DNA of 64,000 nucleotides, taken from positions 1 through 64,000 of the forward strand of contig QANT01004597.1 of assembly GCA_003254885.1 (NCBI GenBank), in the 5' to 3' direction. A program made the position numbers and the translations under genes. The stretch's first letter is position 1. Each line of letters starts with the position of its first letter. This document shows positions 10,501-21,600 of the stretch, piece by piece. The notes under the pieces are model-generated. The model was not told where the DNA came from, searched no databases, and saw only the letters and a list, made by a program, of their open reading frames with translations. This DNA comes from Purshia tridentata (taxonomy: Eukaryota > Streptophyta > Magnoliopsida > Rosales > Rosaceae).

Positions 10501-13500
10501 CCGAGGCTACAGAAGTACAATCGTGGCATGAGAAAGCAGGATCTTATTGCATCTGTTATTTCTTTGTACCAAGATGAGTTGTGGTATTATTATTTTCTCT
10601 TAATATTATCTCAATGTGTTAATAATGTGACTTCATGAGCACATTTTAAGTTCTTCTCTCTTTCCTGTTGGTTTGCAATATGCAGCTCATTACTACCTAG
10701 TATGGTTTTGGATAGAACAGGTGCCTGTGTTAGGATATCTTCAAAAGCAGAGTCCCTTATCTGGCGTGCGGAGGTGCTTTCATGTCTTCTAACATACCAC
10801 ATTAATCGGGAAAATTCTGGTTAACACCTAAAAAATTTCATTATGATTTGTTTTTGTTGTATGCAGAGGCTTTTCTTTCTGAATGGAGCACAGGATTTGT
10901 CAGCATTTCTACTGGTGGATTTGGGAATAGTCAAGTACCCAGCTTACAAGTGCATAATTTCACAACAAATCTTCTCAGGTCGAGATGGCTTGCTTGCTTA
11001 TGAAGAGGTGTTGATTTGGGAATAGTCACTAATTTTCACTATGAAAAAGTATCGGAGAACTGTCTCACTAACTGTCTTGTCTTGCAGGCCATTGAAGTGG
11101 CACAAATAATTGATGAAGCTCTTGATGGAAGCAACATTGGGTTGGTGTTAAAATGCATAAAGATAGCTGATTCCTGTTTATCTAGTAAAGAAATTCAATT
11201 GTCAACCTCTGAATCAATGGCTCCATTTCTTTCCTGCTTTTCTGCACCGTTTGTCTACTCAAAAGTGGTTTCACTAGGAATTTCCTTTCTTGAGCGGGAG
11301 CATAGGTATGGATCTTGGAATTACACATCATTGGCTATGTTGATGCTTGTGCTGCAAATTACATGTTGACCTCTGTGTTATGTTAATCTCATAAGCATGT
11401 TAGCCATACCTCACTATGAATTGTTCTTGTTTCAACTATGCTGACTATTTATGTGGATTAATTAACATCTCTATGTAATAGTGTATTCATATTTTAATAA
11501 TATGAAACACTGCAAAATGTTGACGAAGGCCAACATAAATTGAAATTTGAAACTCATGATTACTGCCAATGTGCACAAAAAAAAAAGTGTTGTTTGCAAG
11601 CAATTTTTTTTCTCTTTTAGATTATTGGGCGATCTAATGTACCATTCTTCTTTAGGTTATCACAATGTTTCTAAAACACTTTGCATATTACAATCTCATT
11701 GGTGCTTCTTTATTATCTTAATAAAATATTAAAATTTTATTTTCTATTATGTAATTGACATGTGGTCAACATATCATATCCCATATCAACATTTGTAACT
11801 GTTTAAAGAGAAAATAATATCTGTTTCAACGTATCAGTACTGTATCATATCTATATCCTATATCCATATTGGTGCTTCCTAGTTCAGATTGTAATCAAAA
11901 CAGTAAATTTGTGATGATAGTGAATTTTACAGATTAACTATAAGCTCACCATTTATTTGACATTCTGAAGGAGTAAAGCAAAAGGAGATTAGAAAGTAAA
12001 GCAAAGGGATCCTTTGTTTGTCTTAGCATTACTTGACTTTAAATATACATTAGAACTCCAGGCTGCTATGTATCTTTGACTTCCACTAATAAAAGGAAAG
12101 GCAGAAAAGGTAGCTCTTCTATTTTTGATGTAAGGCTCTGATTTAAAGTTAAACAATGTCAAATCAATCAATGAATCTATATCTAAAACAAAAATGTGTA
12201 TAGTTGTTATAAGTGGTGTGGCAGTTGACAAGAAATGGTAAAGTTTCATAATTACCTAGATGTAATATTTGAGGACAAGAAAAGTTAGCATAGATTTCAC
12301 AATAATCTGAGGACAAAAATGAAGGGACAATTGAATCAAAAAGCTTGTGATTTTGTGAATTTTGGATACAATGGTGTAACTGTCACTTAGTAGTGCAGTT
12401 ATGTTAAGTGTAACTGCGATGGAGATATAATAAAATGGACAGTTGTGGTGTAACTGCCACTCATTTACACTAGTAAGGGACCTACTCTTACAGAAAAAAA
12501 AAATGTGGTTGGATGTTTATAAATAAGAAAAATGTGCATGAGTAACCAATAATTAAATGCCAATTTTTTGTTGGATTCAGAGCAATGCAAAAGAAAGTCT
12601 TTCGATTAACATTGTTTTTCCTTTGAAATAATAATATAGTATCATCTTAAAGAAAGATTTTAAATTAATGCGTGCAAAGGGAAAATTATTTTTTTTCTTT
12701 CAAAATGATAAGTACTTGCCGCTATGTTTTTGTAAGACTAAAAAGTTATTTTTACAATTATGTTCCAAAATGGTGCTATTGTCTTATGGTACTTTTTGTT
12801 TATAATGAAAACATTTATTTCTCGCCCATCTCTACTTTTTTAACCAAATACAATTCATAAATATTTTTATGAACAACAATTTCGATAAAACAATAGAAAT
12901 AATGCATATATTAACGATATTGTTTATTAAAATTAAAGAAGTCATTTAGAGAAACAATGAGATTTCATTTTTTTAATGTTAAGTTTCATTATTATTAAAA
13001 TATTAATTAGTTGAATACAATTGTAAACCAAAATTTTAGAAGAAAAAAAATTGAAAATTTAGATTAGTTTGTAAATTCATTTTGTTTTAATAAGTTAATG
13101 CTTGTAAGGTTTCCTTCTATTTTGACCAATTTTCAATGTCATGTTAAGTTGACTGTCTAATATAAAGTTTGCTATGATATGTGGAATGCAATTATATTAA
13201 TGAAAATGGTGAAGTACATAGGATAAAAGTTGTTTTGATTACTTTATGGGAGTTATTCTACTCTACTGAAAAGAAAGAAAACAGAATTAGGACTTAATGA
13301 TCTCGTAAATATATCATAGACTGGTCATTTTTGGAATGGAATTGGACTTATTTGTGTTTTTCCTGATTAAATTTCATAAGAAATGGACAAAAGCAATGTA
13401 TGTCAAAGTGTCTAGTCTGTATTGCATATGTAATGGTGACAGAGTTTTATTTTTTCTATAGCTTGTACTGTTTTGTAGGAATTATTTTGATAACTTGTAT

Positions 13501-15772
13501 TGTGCTGTATCTCAGTATATGACTAGAAAAATTCATTAATGTAGTCTCACCATTAAAGAAGCCAACTTGTTTAAATTTCGTTAATCACAGTTATTGTATT
13601 TTCCATTGCCAAAGACTTGCTTATATATGAGCTTAATCCTATTTAGAAAATTATTTTTAAAATAAATGAAAAACATAAGTAAAGCTATTAATCACAGTGT
13701 ATTTGTCATTGCAAAATACTTGCTTATGTATGAGTGTAATCCTATTTGGAAATGTACTTTTTTATGGGATTTAGAGAAGTATTATATAAGAATAAACCCA
13801 AACAAGTTTGAATAAACTAGGGTCACTGAAATTAAATAAATTTGATCCTCAAAAAAATCCTAACATGCATTATCTAAAAACAATTTAGTATACTTGCCAA
13901 GTTTTGTTCTCAAATTTTTCCATGGTCACATATGCATCAATAGGACTTGGTTTGGTTGTCTTTCATTTGTGAACATGTATGTATACATGCTTGCTCAAAT
14001 ATTTGAAATTGAATCAAATATATGCTATTATTCTCTTTCAAATAAATTATCAGTATACAGTTGTTTCTAACCGCTTTGCGTCACTAACCCATAAATGTGT
14101 ATGGAAAATTGATGTTGATTAGTTTAGACCTGCAATGCAAGTATCACAAGAAATTGTTCACATGGAAAAAGTCTTCAAATTACATTTTTCTAGTTGTGCT
14201 GTTTAGCATGCTGAAGAAACTTAATTCTTCCACTCAGGTACAGTGAAGCCACACATTTACTGAAGCGGCTGCTAAATTGTTTCACTTGTGATGGTAGAAG
14301 AGGATATTGGACATTAAGGTTATCAACTGACTTGGAGCACATGGGATATCTGAATGAGAGTCTTTCGGTTGCTGAAAATGGGTTACTGGATCAATGGGTG
14401 CGTGCTGGTTCAAGAGTGGCACTTCAAAGGAGAATCCTTCGCTTAGGAAAACCACCAAGGCGATGGAAAATTCCTAGTTTTGCAGAGTCTGTCAATAGGA
14501 AGATCGTGGAGGTAATTGCTTAATTCTTATATGGTTGTTAAACTCTCAATTTAAAAGTTCAGATTTAACTTTTTTTTTTCTTCCAAATTTTGTTTACATC
14601 TTACAGTATCACTTTTCATTTTGACTCAGTTTTTCTGTACAACAAGTTAGGTTCATGTTCAAGGGAGACCTTTAAATTCTGTGATAGGTATAAAAAGCAG
14701 GTTCTATGGGGAAGATGGAGAGCAATGTGGGGTAGAGCAGCTAGCCTTGCAGTATTATGCTGGGGAAGGAGGATGGCAGGGTGTTCATTCAGAGAGTGGC
14801 ATATGGTTGACTATTTTTGGGCTTCTTATGTGGGAGATTATTTTTTCTGATATACCAAATGTCTTCCGCACCAAATTTCAGGTATGTTTTAGACTTTTAC
14901 TAAGTGTGCTGTTAAGCTCCCAACTTTTTGAAATTTTCTATGTGATAAGCATCCATACATGCATATGTATGTATGCATTTACAATGCAGAAAGATAAGGG
15001 ATTAATTTGATCCTTTGTGTAAACCTTTTGCAATTGGAAATTCTCTTGGAGAAGCAGTTATAATTTATAAATAATTTAAAAATGAATAATAAAGAATGTT
15101 TTACATAAGGCTGTAACATCAAGAACATCAAGAACTTTGGCTGGGGAATGAGAAGAAATTGAAGGTATAATTGTTAATATGACTTTCCAGGTGTAATCCT
15201 TTTGACGCTTGTAAATCTGTTCCTTGACACTTTCCATGTCCAAAATTTGATGTGCATGTGGTCTTTTTGTCAAACCATATGGCTCTTTCTCATAAATAGA
15301 TGTAGAAAAAAAAAAATGAAATCCTATTTTGCAGACTGGTCCCTTGGATTTGGAGACTGATAGCTTTTATCTAGTGAGAAAGAGCCACATCGAATCTCAC
15401 CTACAGAAAATTCATGATGGCATGGTTGAGGAGATCCTCATCACTTCATGGGAACTACACGAGGGAACAGCATGTAGAGGAGTTAATTGGGACCGACATT
15501 CTCTTTCTGAGCTTCGGGCAGCTGTTACATGCATTGGTGGCCCTTGTTTGGCCTCATTCTGTCGACATCTTGCACAAGATTACCGCAGCTGGTCAAGTGG
15601 AATGCCAGATTTGCTGCTGTGGCGCTTCCATGGGAACTACAGTGGTGAAGCCAAGCTTGTTGAAGTTAAAGGCCCAAGGGATAGACTCTCTGAGCAGCAA
15701 AGAGCATGGCTACTGCTGTTAATGGATTGTGGATTCAATGCTGAGGTCTGTAAAGTGAGCCCTATCGTGTAA
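4575..15772 (+). CDS. FAN1: FAN1-type structure-specific nuclease (Fanconi-associated nuclease 1), 15 coding exons
   Basis: Exons: 4575-4670, 4765-4951, 6200-6705, 6833-6937, 7816-8080, 8174-8236, 9050-9124, 9215-9333, 10513-10583, 10686-10773, 10867-11007, 11088-11305, 14238-14511, 14651-14881, 15335-15772. All introns are GT-AG, phases agree, and the sum is 958 codons plus stop. Domains: UBZ finger (C76, C79, H93, C97), which binds ubiquitinated partners; HIRAN (about 225-298, from IFETFIVGRRF); SAP-like DNA-binding segment (about 455-495); a helical TPR-like middle; and C-terminal VRR-NUC with GVHSE (E784), GMPDLLLW (D905) and EVKGP (E923, K925), the metal-binding PD-ExK-type centre. The family cleaves branched and 5'-flap DNA in the nucleus during interstrand-crosslink repair. 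Length is slightly above the Arabidopsis protein as I recall it. The ATG chosen is the one opening exon 1 in frame; exon 1 is the least certain part. Intron 12 is 2.9 kb. Confidence 0.93.
11306..14237 (+). other. Large FAN1 intron 12
   Basis: A 2.9-kb AT-rich intron with GT at 11,306 and AG before 14,238. Short open frames here (for example 11,547-11,732 and 12,672-12,860) are not conserved-looking. It holds a tandem duplication (13,583-13,755) and a stretch with repeated GTAACTGC/GCAGTTA words at about 12,375-12,470 that could be a small decayed element. No gene is seen inside. Confidence 0.7.
13583..13755. repeat. Imperfect tandem duplication, about 70-bp matched parts, 105-bp spacing
   Basis: AATCACAGTTATTGTATTTT...CTTGCTTATATATGAGC...AATCCTATTT at about 13,583-13,652 recurs at about 13,688-13,755 with scattered substitutions. 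It lies in FAN1 intron 12 and has no coding meaning. Confidence 0.65.
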
Positions 15773-15917
15773 AATCATTATGCTGCTTAGCTCTTTGATT
15801 GGAAGAAGCATGAGAAATACTTTGAAGATGGAACAGGCAATGGGAATTAAAATGATTGGGCAACAGCTTTCTCCTAGGAGGTAGTGTACTATGGAAAGAA
15901 GTTGATTATAAATAATA

Positions 15918-16196
15918 GAGTTAATTACATAAATAGTTCACTTATTATTCACTAAGTCTTATTTTGGTCCACAAATTTTTTTAAGTGCCATATTAATTTA
16001 CGAATTGTTTGAAAGTTTCATTTTGGTCCAAATTGGGCAAAAATGGACAAATCTGCCCCTCAATTTTGTATCATTGAGCTGATTTTGAGGGACAAAATAG
16101 AACAAAGAAACAATTACTGGACTAATATAGAACTTAAAAAAATTTATGTACCAAAATAATAATGCATAATAAGTGGACCATTTTTGTAATTTCCTC
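15918..16196. mobile_element. Mutator-type MITE with 9-bp target duplication
   Basis: The 279-bp element is flanked by identical 9-bp TAAATAATA (15,909-15,917 and 16,197-16,205). Its ends form a long inverted repeat of about 85-90 bp (GAGTTAATTACATAAATAG at left; the inverse of CATTTTTGTAATTTCCTC at right), with repeated TTTTGGTCCA/TGGACCAAA words. Long terminal inverted repeats with a 9-bp target duplication are the signature of MULE-derived MITEs. It lies 145 bp after the FAN1 stop codon and could be part of its 3' UTR. Confidence 0.85.
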
Positions 16197-16205
16197 TAAA
16201 TAATA

Positions 16206-16734
16206 TCAAGTAGGCCATAATTGATTCTTCTCTGGTTGGGTTCAATTGAAAAGGATGGCCATTGCTTGAGTTGTTGAATGACAATAAAAGCCATGTATAT
16301 GTCTCTCCATTTTACTCTAACCTTTTGTTAGAGAAGGCCATATTAGTTGTTATAAGGCATAATTTTCCTGGAAACATAACTTGTTTATGCTGTTGGTAAA
16401 TGTTGATCTATGTATCAATTTTTGTAATTGTGTAAGATACAGTTTCCCAAAACTTGATCAACTGATTTAATGGCATTATTTTTCTATCAAACAGTGCTGA
16501 TGGTGGGGTTGGAGCTCTAGACAGTCAGAAACTTTTTTGTCACGTAATGTTTATTTTAAGAAATAATACATGTCACGTCTCTTTTGATGAAGGCATGCAT
16601 TTTGTGGCCGTCAAACTCAAGACCTGTTGCCACCCAATGTGGATGATTGTATAAGTTTCTTAATTCTTATGATATTATGGGTATAATATGGTTAATGGTT
16701 TGATTTTGCTCCAAATTTGAGACAAAGCAGTTTC
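16206..16734. other. FAN1 3' flank
   Basis: AT-rich DNA with an AATAAA at about 16,282, a candidate FAN1 poly(A) signal if transcription reads through the MITE. No other gene is visible. Confidence 0.4.
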
Positions 16735-16985
16735 TTCAACTACAACCAATTTGATGGTTAATGGTTTCTTTTGATTTTGGACATGATTTTTGAAAGTTTG
16801 GCAGAGAAAAACAAACAAGATATTTTATAGGTTAAAGTTGGAGAAAAATCTTGTAAGTGAAAAACGTGGTAGCTCAGGTAATCTTAAATTTTAACCAAAA
16901 AAATATGGTGTTTGTTTTTCTTGGTCAAATGTTCAAATATTCAAATAATATGTCCAAATCATAAGAAACCACTAACCATTACATT
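16735..16985. mobile_element. Foldback (MITE-like) element
   Basis: The left part (GGTTAATGGTTTCTTTTGAT, then GGACATGATTT, then AGAGAAAAACAAACA) is matched in inverse order by the right part (TGTTTGTTTTTCTTGG, AATATGTCC, ATCATAAGAAACCACTAACC). The arms are about 80-90 bp. A further partial copy of the left word lies at about 16,690. The target duplication is not clear, so the superfamily is unassigned. Confidence 0.6.
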
Positions 16986-17339
16986 AGTAGGAAACTGACA
17001 AAACTGTTTAGTCTTAATTTTGGATCAAAGCAAAGGAATCATCCACATTGGGTTTGGGCCATCACACCAACTCCTTTGTTTAATCACGTAGATCAGATAA
17101 AGTACGAAAATTTGAGTAAATTTTAACAATCCACATAATATCATATTATGACATTTCATTTTCATACAAAGGTTCGTCTGTGTATATATATATATACCAG
17201 AAGCAGATAAAGACGTATTAGAGAAGGGTTCATTATCTTGCATCTTTGGGGTTTGGAATTCCCCTAAGAATAGATCCTTATATACCTACTCACTCTATTT
17301 TTTATTTTTTTTTCCATTTTGGTAATACTCATCAAATTG

Positions 17340-17575
17340 TTTTTTTGTTTCCTTCAATGAATTAAATTTTGGATTTCTATAAAATTTTGAAGGTTTAAAA
17401 ATGCAAAAATTTCGAAGGAAATTTCGAAACAATTTTGATTTTAATGGAAATTTAGACTAAACAAATTAAAACTTCTAACAAAATTTCTATAATTTTAATT
17501 TGGTAATATTTCGAGACCTGAAAAAAAGGAATATTTTGGAGAAATTTTTGAAATTTAATTACTTGGAACTTTCAT
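17340..17575. repeat. Dispersed AT-rich repeat, second copy
   Basis: Shares the order of AAATTTTGGA, TTTAGACTAAA, AATTTTAATTTGGTAATATT and GAAATTTAATTA-like words with about 165-350. It is non-coding. Confidence 0.45.
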
Positions 17576-17676
17576 CCATGTCGTTTTTGTCCTTTTTCCT
17601 TTTATTTAAAAGCAAAATAAAATAGTTACTCAATTAAGATTTGAGTTTTTAGTGTAAACTGTTAATTGGAATTTGG

Positions 17677-18038
17677 AAAAGTTAATCTTTTATGCTAATA
17701 AAATCCACCTATAAATTAGACTATTTGAAAAAAAATGGATTCCAACTACTCAAGAGGAAAGTTATTTCAGATCCCTCATTTTTTTTATATAATCAACTTT
17801 ATGACATGATTTATTTTATTTTAGAGTGATTCACCGTTTAGTTTATTTTATAAGTCATATTTAATATAGATGTATTAAAGATGAATAATGTGATATATAG
17901 CATATTTACCTAGTCACATTGTTAATTACAAAATTTTATTGTGTGTGATCATAACACCACGTGTCGTCAGTGTGACCAATTTATTAGAATTATAACATAT
18001 ATAACTATTAATATCTACAAAGTCCTAAATCTTAAATT
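17677..18038. repeat. Left 360-bp direct repeat flanking the caulimovirid locus
   Basis: This segment recurs in the same orientation at 28,057-28,416, with roughly 4-5% mismatches by eye plus a small indel. It starts AAAAGTTAATCTTTTAT and ends near TCTTAAATTT. Viral sequence begins immediately inside it. It contains a CACGTG word (about 17,957). It carries no coding potential and no sequence seen elsewhere in the viral blocks, so it looks like host sequence duplicated around the insert rather than viral DNA. Confidence 0.8.
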
Positions 18039-18289
18039 TTTGCTTCTTGACTCATGGTGCCAATTCTTTTGGGTCTCCTAGAAATCATATTTATCTTTTG
18101 TTTTCCTTTGTCTTTGGGTTTACAACCAAGGCAAAATTTTGTGCCTTGAAATTTTTTACAAAGTTCCTCTTGACTAGAAACTGTAGAATCTGAACTTAAA
18201 TCCCATTCAAGCTCATCGACTTGGAGTTCTTCTTCTTCAAAAGAGATTTCTGAAGAGGAGTCGTCAGGGTCGGTTTCACTTTCTTCTGC

Positions 18290-19330
18290 TCAGATTTTTA
18301 AGATTGTGGTTTTGGTTTCTTTATCAATGTCAAGTGTTTTAAGGGCTTGCCTAACCTTACATTGATTTTTAAAATGACCAAACTTCCCGCATCTGTAGCA
18401 AACTGGGGGTTGTTTTTCCTTACGTTGGAAAGGCCTTTTGGGTTTTTTAGAAAATATTTTTCTAAAAGGTTTGTCAAAACAGGTAGTTTGTTGATGAGGT
18501 TTTTTGGAGTAAGGTTTAAAGGGTTTCTTCTTGTGGGGCTTAGAGGGAGAAGCTGTTTGGAGACCAAATTGTTCGCAAAAACTGCCTAACTCTTGTCTTG
18601 AAGTGATATGTTCTCTCTTTAGTTGGTTTTTGATTTTTATATCAATGCAAAGTTCAATTCTAGCGGTATTTACCACTCCTATGATTTGTCCATGGGTGAG
18701 GTTGTCGTAAGGAATTTTGTTATTGTACATTTGTCTAAGTTTAATCTTAACCTTTTCGGCAAAAAGATTGGGTAATCCTGAGATAAATTTTTCTTTCCAA
18801 AAGAATTGGGCACAGTCATTCCTCATCATGACTCTAACCAAAAAGACGTCTTTATACCACGAAAAGTCTTGCATTCTTTTGCATTTTAAATTTGAGAGGG
18901 TTTCTTCGGATCTATTGAGTAATGTCGAGCCATCTCCAATAAAATGCCGTAGAATAGCATATATTAGAGCAGCCATAGCATTTGGAGTTGGTTGACCCTG
19001 GGCGTTGAGAATAATGTTGCCATCATTATAATTTTTGATACTTTCTCTAATTGTTTTTCTATCATCATCAGTGAGATAGTGATTCCACCATCCTTTTAAT
19101 TGACCGGTAAAACCAGCGGTAATTATTTCGAAGATTGTAGATTCGGGTTTTTTGGCCCGATATACATTTGTGGCCATTACCATTTCTTCTAGGTGTTGAA
19201 TAATTTGGTATTCACTCATTCCATCAATATTCCATTCATAGAGGTTTTCCTTACTGAAGGATGAGTGGCCAAACTCTTTTCTTACCTCAAATTGTAAATC
19301 AATTGGAGTAACATTTGGATGAGAGGACAA
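18290..19330 (-). pseudogene. Caulimovirid coat-protein-like ORF with zinc knuckle, fossil
   Basis: An open frame of 346 residues. The N-terminal and central parts are helical and resemble caulimovirid capsid proteins (FSWYKDVFLVRVMMRND, then FISGLPNLFAEKV). A lysine/proline-rich basic stretch follows at about residues 245-305, then a CCHC zinc knuckle (CYRCGKFGHFKNQC, about 310-323), the RNA-binding signature of these proteins. Reading on toward 18,060, the minus strand codes an acidic serine/glutamate-rich tail as in caulimovirid coat proteins. This part of the fossil is well preserved. Confidence 0.75.
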
Positions 19331-19346
19331 GGAACTCGTAAAATTT

Positions 19347-19670
19347 TTAAGTAAAGGTAGGATTTGAAGAAAGAAAGAAATTTGGATAAGTAAGCTTTTT
19401 TAAGATTGTATATGGATCCGTGTCAGGGATCTCATCTTCGATATAAAAGATCATACTTGCTGGAGCCTTGTGAAAATAAAGACTTTTGTTTGAAGATCCA
19501 GCAGTAGGTTTGAGAAGTGGTGGCCTTTGTAAAACTTGAAAGCTATTTGCCATCGGGATATTTTGACCAAGGACATTGAGAAAACTTTGGAAAGAGCTCG
19601 GGACTTCTTTTGGTGTTTGTGGGGTTTGTCCATAGGATGCTTTTGAGGAAAGAGCGGCCTTCTTGCTCAT
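19347..19670 (-). pseudogene. Caulimovirid second-ORF N-terminus (MSKKA type), block A, fossil
   Basis: Starts MSKKAALSSKASYGQTPQTP and runs 107 residues, with a DEIPDTDPYTILKK segment near its end. Nearly the same beginning is found in block B (25,085 downward). Its function is unknown to me. It lies between the RNase H region and the coat-protein-like frame on the minus strand. Confidence 0.6.
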
Positions 19671-20145
19671 TTTCCTTGTAGAAATTCCCTAATAAGAAAA
19701 TCAGGAAGGGAGTTTTGTTCTCCTTTGATAAATTCAATATCAAAATCAAAAATTAAAAGTAGAGCGTGCCATTTGGCAAAGATTTGTTTGGCTGCTAAAT
19801 TTTGGACATCCTTTTCCAAAATATTTTTTGCTGCTTTGCAATCAATTCGTAAAAGGAATTTTTGGTTGAGAAGATCATCTTGAAATTTTGTAATACATAA
19901 TACTATGGATAAAATTTCCTTTTTAATAGTATTATAATTGCTTTGAGCTGGGTTCCAGCATCCTGAGGTAAATCTAACTAATTGTTTAGGGCTTTCTTTT
20001 GATAATTTTTGTTTGAGAATTCCTTCGTATCCTAGGTTTGAGGCATCTATTTCAACAATTTTGAAAGCAGATTCATCAGGGAGACTGAGGCATGAAAGGT
20101 TTTTGACATAAACTTTGACCTTTCTGACTATCTGGGTGTGCTCTT

Positions 20146-20924
20146 TGTTGGATAAAAAATCGTTTGGGAATTAAAACCAAATTCCCACCGTCACGCAACA
20201 AATAATAAATTCGATGAAGAAGAAAAATAATAATCAAAGCCAAGAAGAAGATAAACAGATAAACAAGCACACACAATCACACCGAGATTTTACGAGGTTC
20301 GGCAAAATCCTGCCTACGTCCCCGGGAGAGATCTCCGTTCTTCACTATGAGAATAAACAAGTACAAGATTACAATTGGACTAAATCACATAACCCAATCC
20401 CCAAATCCCTTGTACACCCTCTCTCAATGTGTTTACCAAGAACCCTAGTTCTCTCACCCAAGATTAATTACCTAATCTTGATCTCACCACCTAGATTGTG
20501 TGTCTCCCAAGAACTCTCAAGATTAGATCTCTAAATTCAGAGTCTATCTCGTTCTCTCACCTTTTTCTAGAGCCTAAAGGTCCTATTTATACACAATAGG
20601 CCTTTAGAAACCAAACCCAATTGAAGTAGGAAGCCTAAAACCCCCTAAAACTAGGAAAAAACACGGAGGACCACGTGTAGGACCGGTCCTCTACCCAGAG
20701 GACCGGTCCTCCAGCAGCTTGGTAGCCCAAAAAACATACAACGCCTCTGTAGGACCGATCCCATGACCATAGGACCGGTCCTCTGGAGCGTTTCTTCGAA
20801 ATTCTTCATCTTTTGAACGCTCCACCTGAACACGAACCTCCTACAACCTTCCTAACTTCAACCAAACCTCTAAGGACACTTCCATGGCCTTGAAACACCT
20901 CCGAATGAGAGCCAAAACACAACA
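20146..20924 (-). mobile_element. Solo LTR (probable Ty1/Copia) inserted in caulimovirid block A
   Basis: The 779-bp element starts TGTTGGATAAA and ends AACACAACA, flanked by the 5-bp target duplication CTCTT (20,141-20,145 and 20,925-20,929). The uninterrupted order of the host sequence is visible in block B near 25,690. A TATA box (TATAAATAG on the minus strand, 20,583-20,591) and the ACGAGGTTCGGC...CCTACGTCC word shared with the Copia LTRs at 51,969 indicate minus orientation and a Copia relative. There is no internal region, so it is a solo LTR left by recombination. It is younger than the viral block it interrupts. Confidence 0.85.
20679..20782. promoter_or_regulatory. Palindromic AGGACCGGTCCT motif cluster in an LTR
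   Basis: Three exact copies of the 12-bp palindrome AGGACCGGTCCT (20,679-20,690; 20,699-20,710; 20,771-20,782) and one variant AGGACCGATCCC (20,751-20,762) lie about 90-200 bp upstream of the LTR's TATA box in minus orientation. The position suggests U3 regulatory sites. No factor can be named from the sequence. Confidence 0.55.
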
Positions 20925-21600
20925 CTCTTCTGACTAGGGTGGTGGATTCTTTTTGAGCCTTTGGTAAAGTGGTTTGCAAAGAAGGGTTAGTTCCTGGATG
21001 AAGTCAGAAACATAATTAGGACATCCTAAGAACCGTTGAAGTTGAGTTTTGTCTTTGATTTCATCTAGGAATTTGTTTGCGAATTCAATTGATTGTTTGA
21101 TTGGAATAATGGTATTTTGGTAAATATGGTGGCCTAAGAACCTGATTTTAGTCTGAAAAAGGGTGATCTTTTTGGCAGAAAGAACCAGGCCATTGTTTTT
21201 TATAATCTTAAAGAAATGATTTAGGTGTTTCCAATGTTGATCTATTGATTTTGAGTAGATAAGGACGTCATCAATATATACTATACAAAAATTAGTATAG
21301 AGATTGAAGATATTATTCTTCATTTTTTAAAATTCTGAAGGAGCATTTTGGAGACCGAAAGGTATAACGGTCCATTTGTATTGGCTGAAAGGAACATTGA
21401 AAGCTGTTTTGTACCTATCTTCTTCAGCAATCTGAACTTGCCAAAATCTAGATTTTATGTCAGACTTTGAAAAAATATTTGCATTAGTTAATCTTTTAAG
21501 AAGATCTCTTTTGTTCGGAATAGGATACCTAATCCTTGATGGGCCCCATTGCAGCTCGAAAACTCTATCACCAAACCCGAGGTTAGGAAATTCCAAGTTG

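Larger units (their letters stand above)
18039..21600 (-). mobile_element. Endogenous caulimovirid (pararetrovirus) block A, partial fossil
   Basis: On the minus strand, from high to low coordinates: part of a reverse transcriptase (about 21,596-20,940, with YIDDVLIYSKS), RNase H region (about 20,140-19,750), start of a second ORF (MSKKA, from 19,670), then a coat-protein-like ORF with zinc knuckle and an acidic C-terminal tail (19,330 to about 18,060). The viral family is Caulimoviridae by RT type, coat protein and zinc knuckle; genus is unresolved, with Florendovirus a candidate. The movement-protein end is absent, and the block is broken in several places and interrupted by a solo LTR. It is a fossil. 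Confidence 0.8.

Noticed and set aside
18347-18995. + strand open frames
   Set aside because: They are antisense readings of the coat-protein-like ORF.
20214-20534. + strand open frame of 106 codons
   Set aside because: It lies wholly within the solo LTR (leader side) and reads no retroelement protein.
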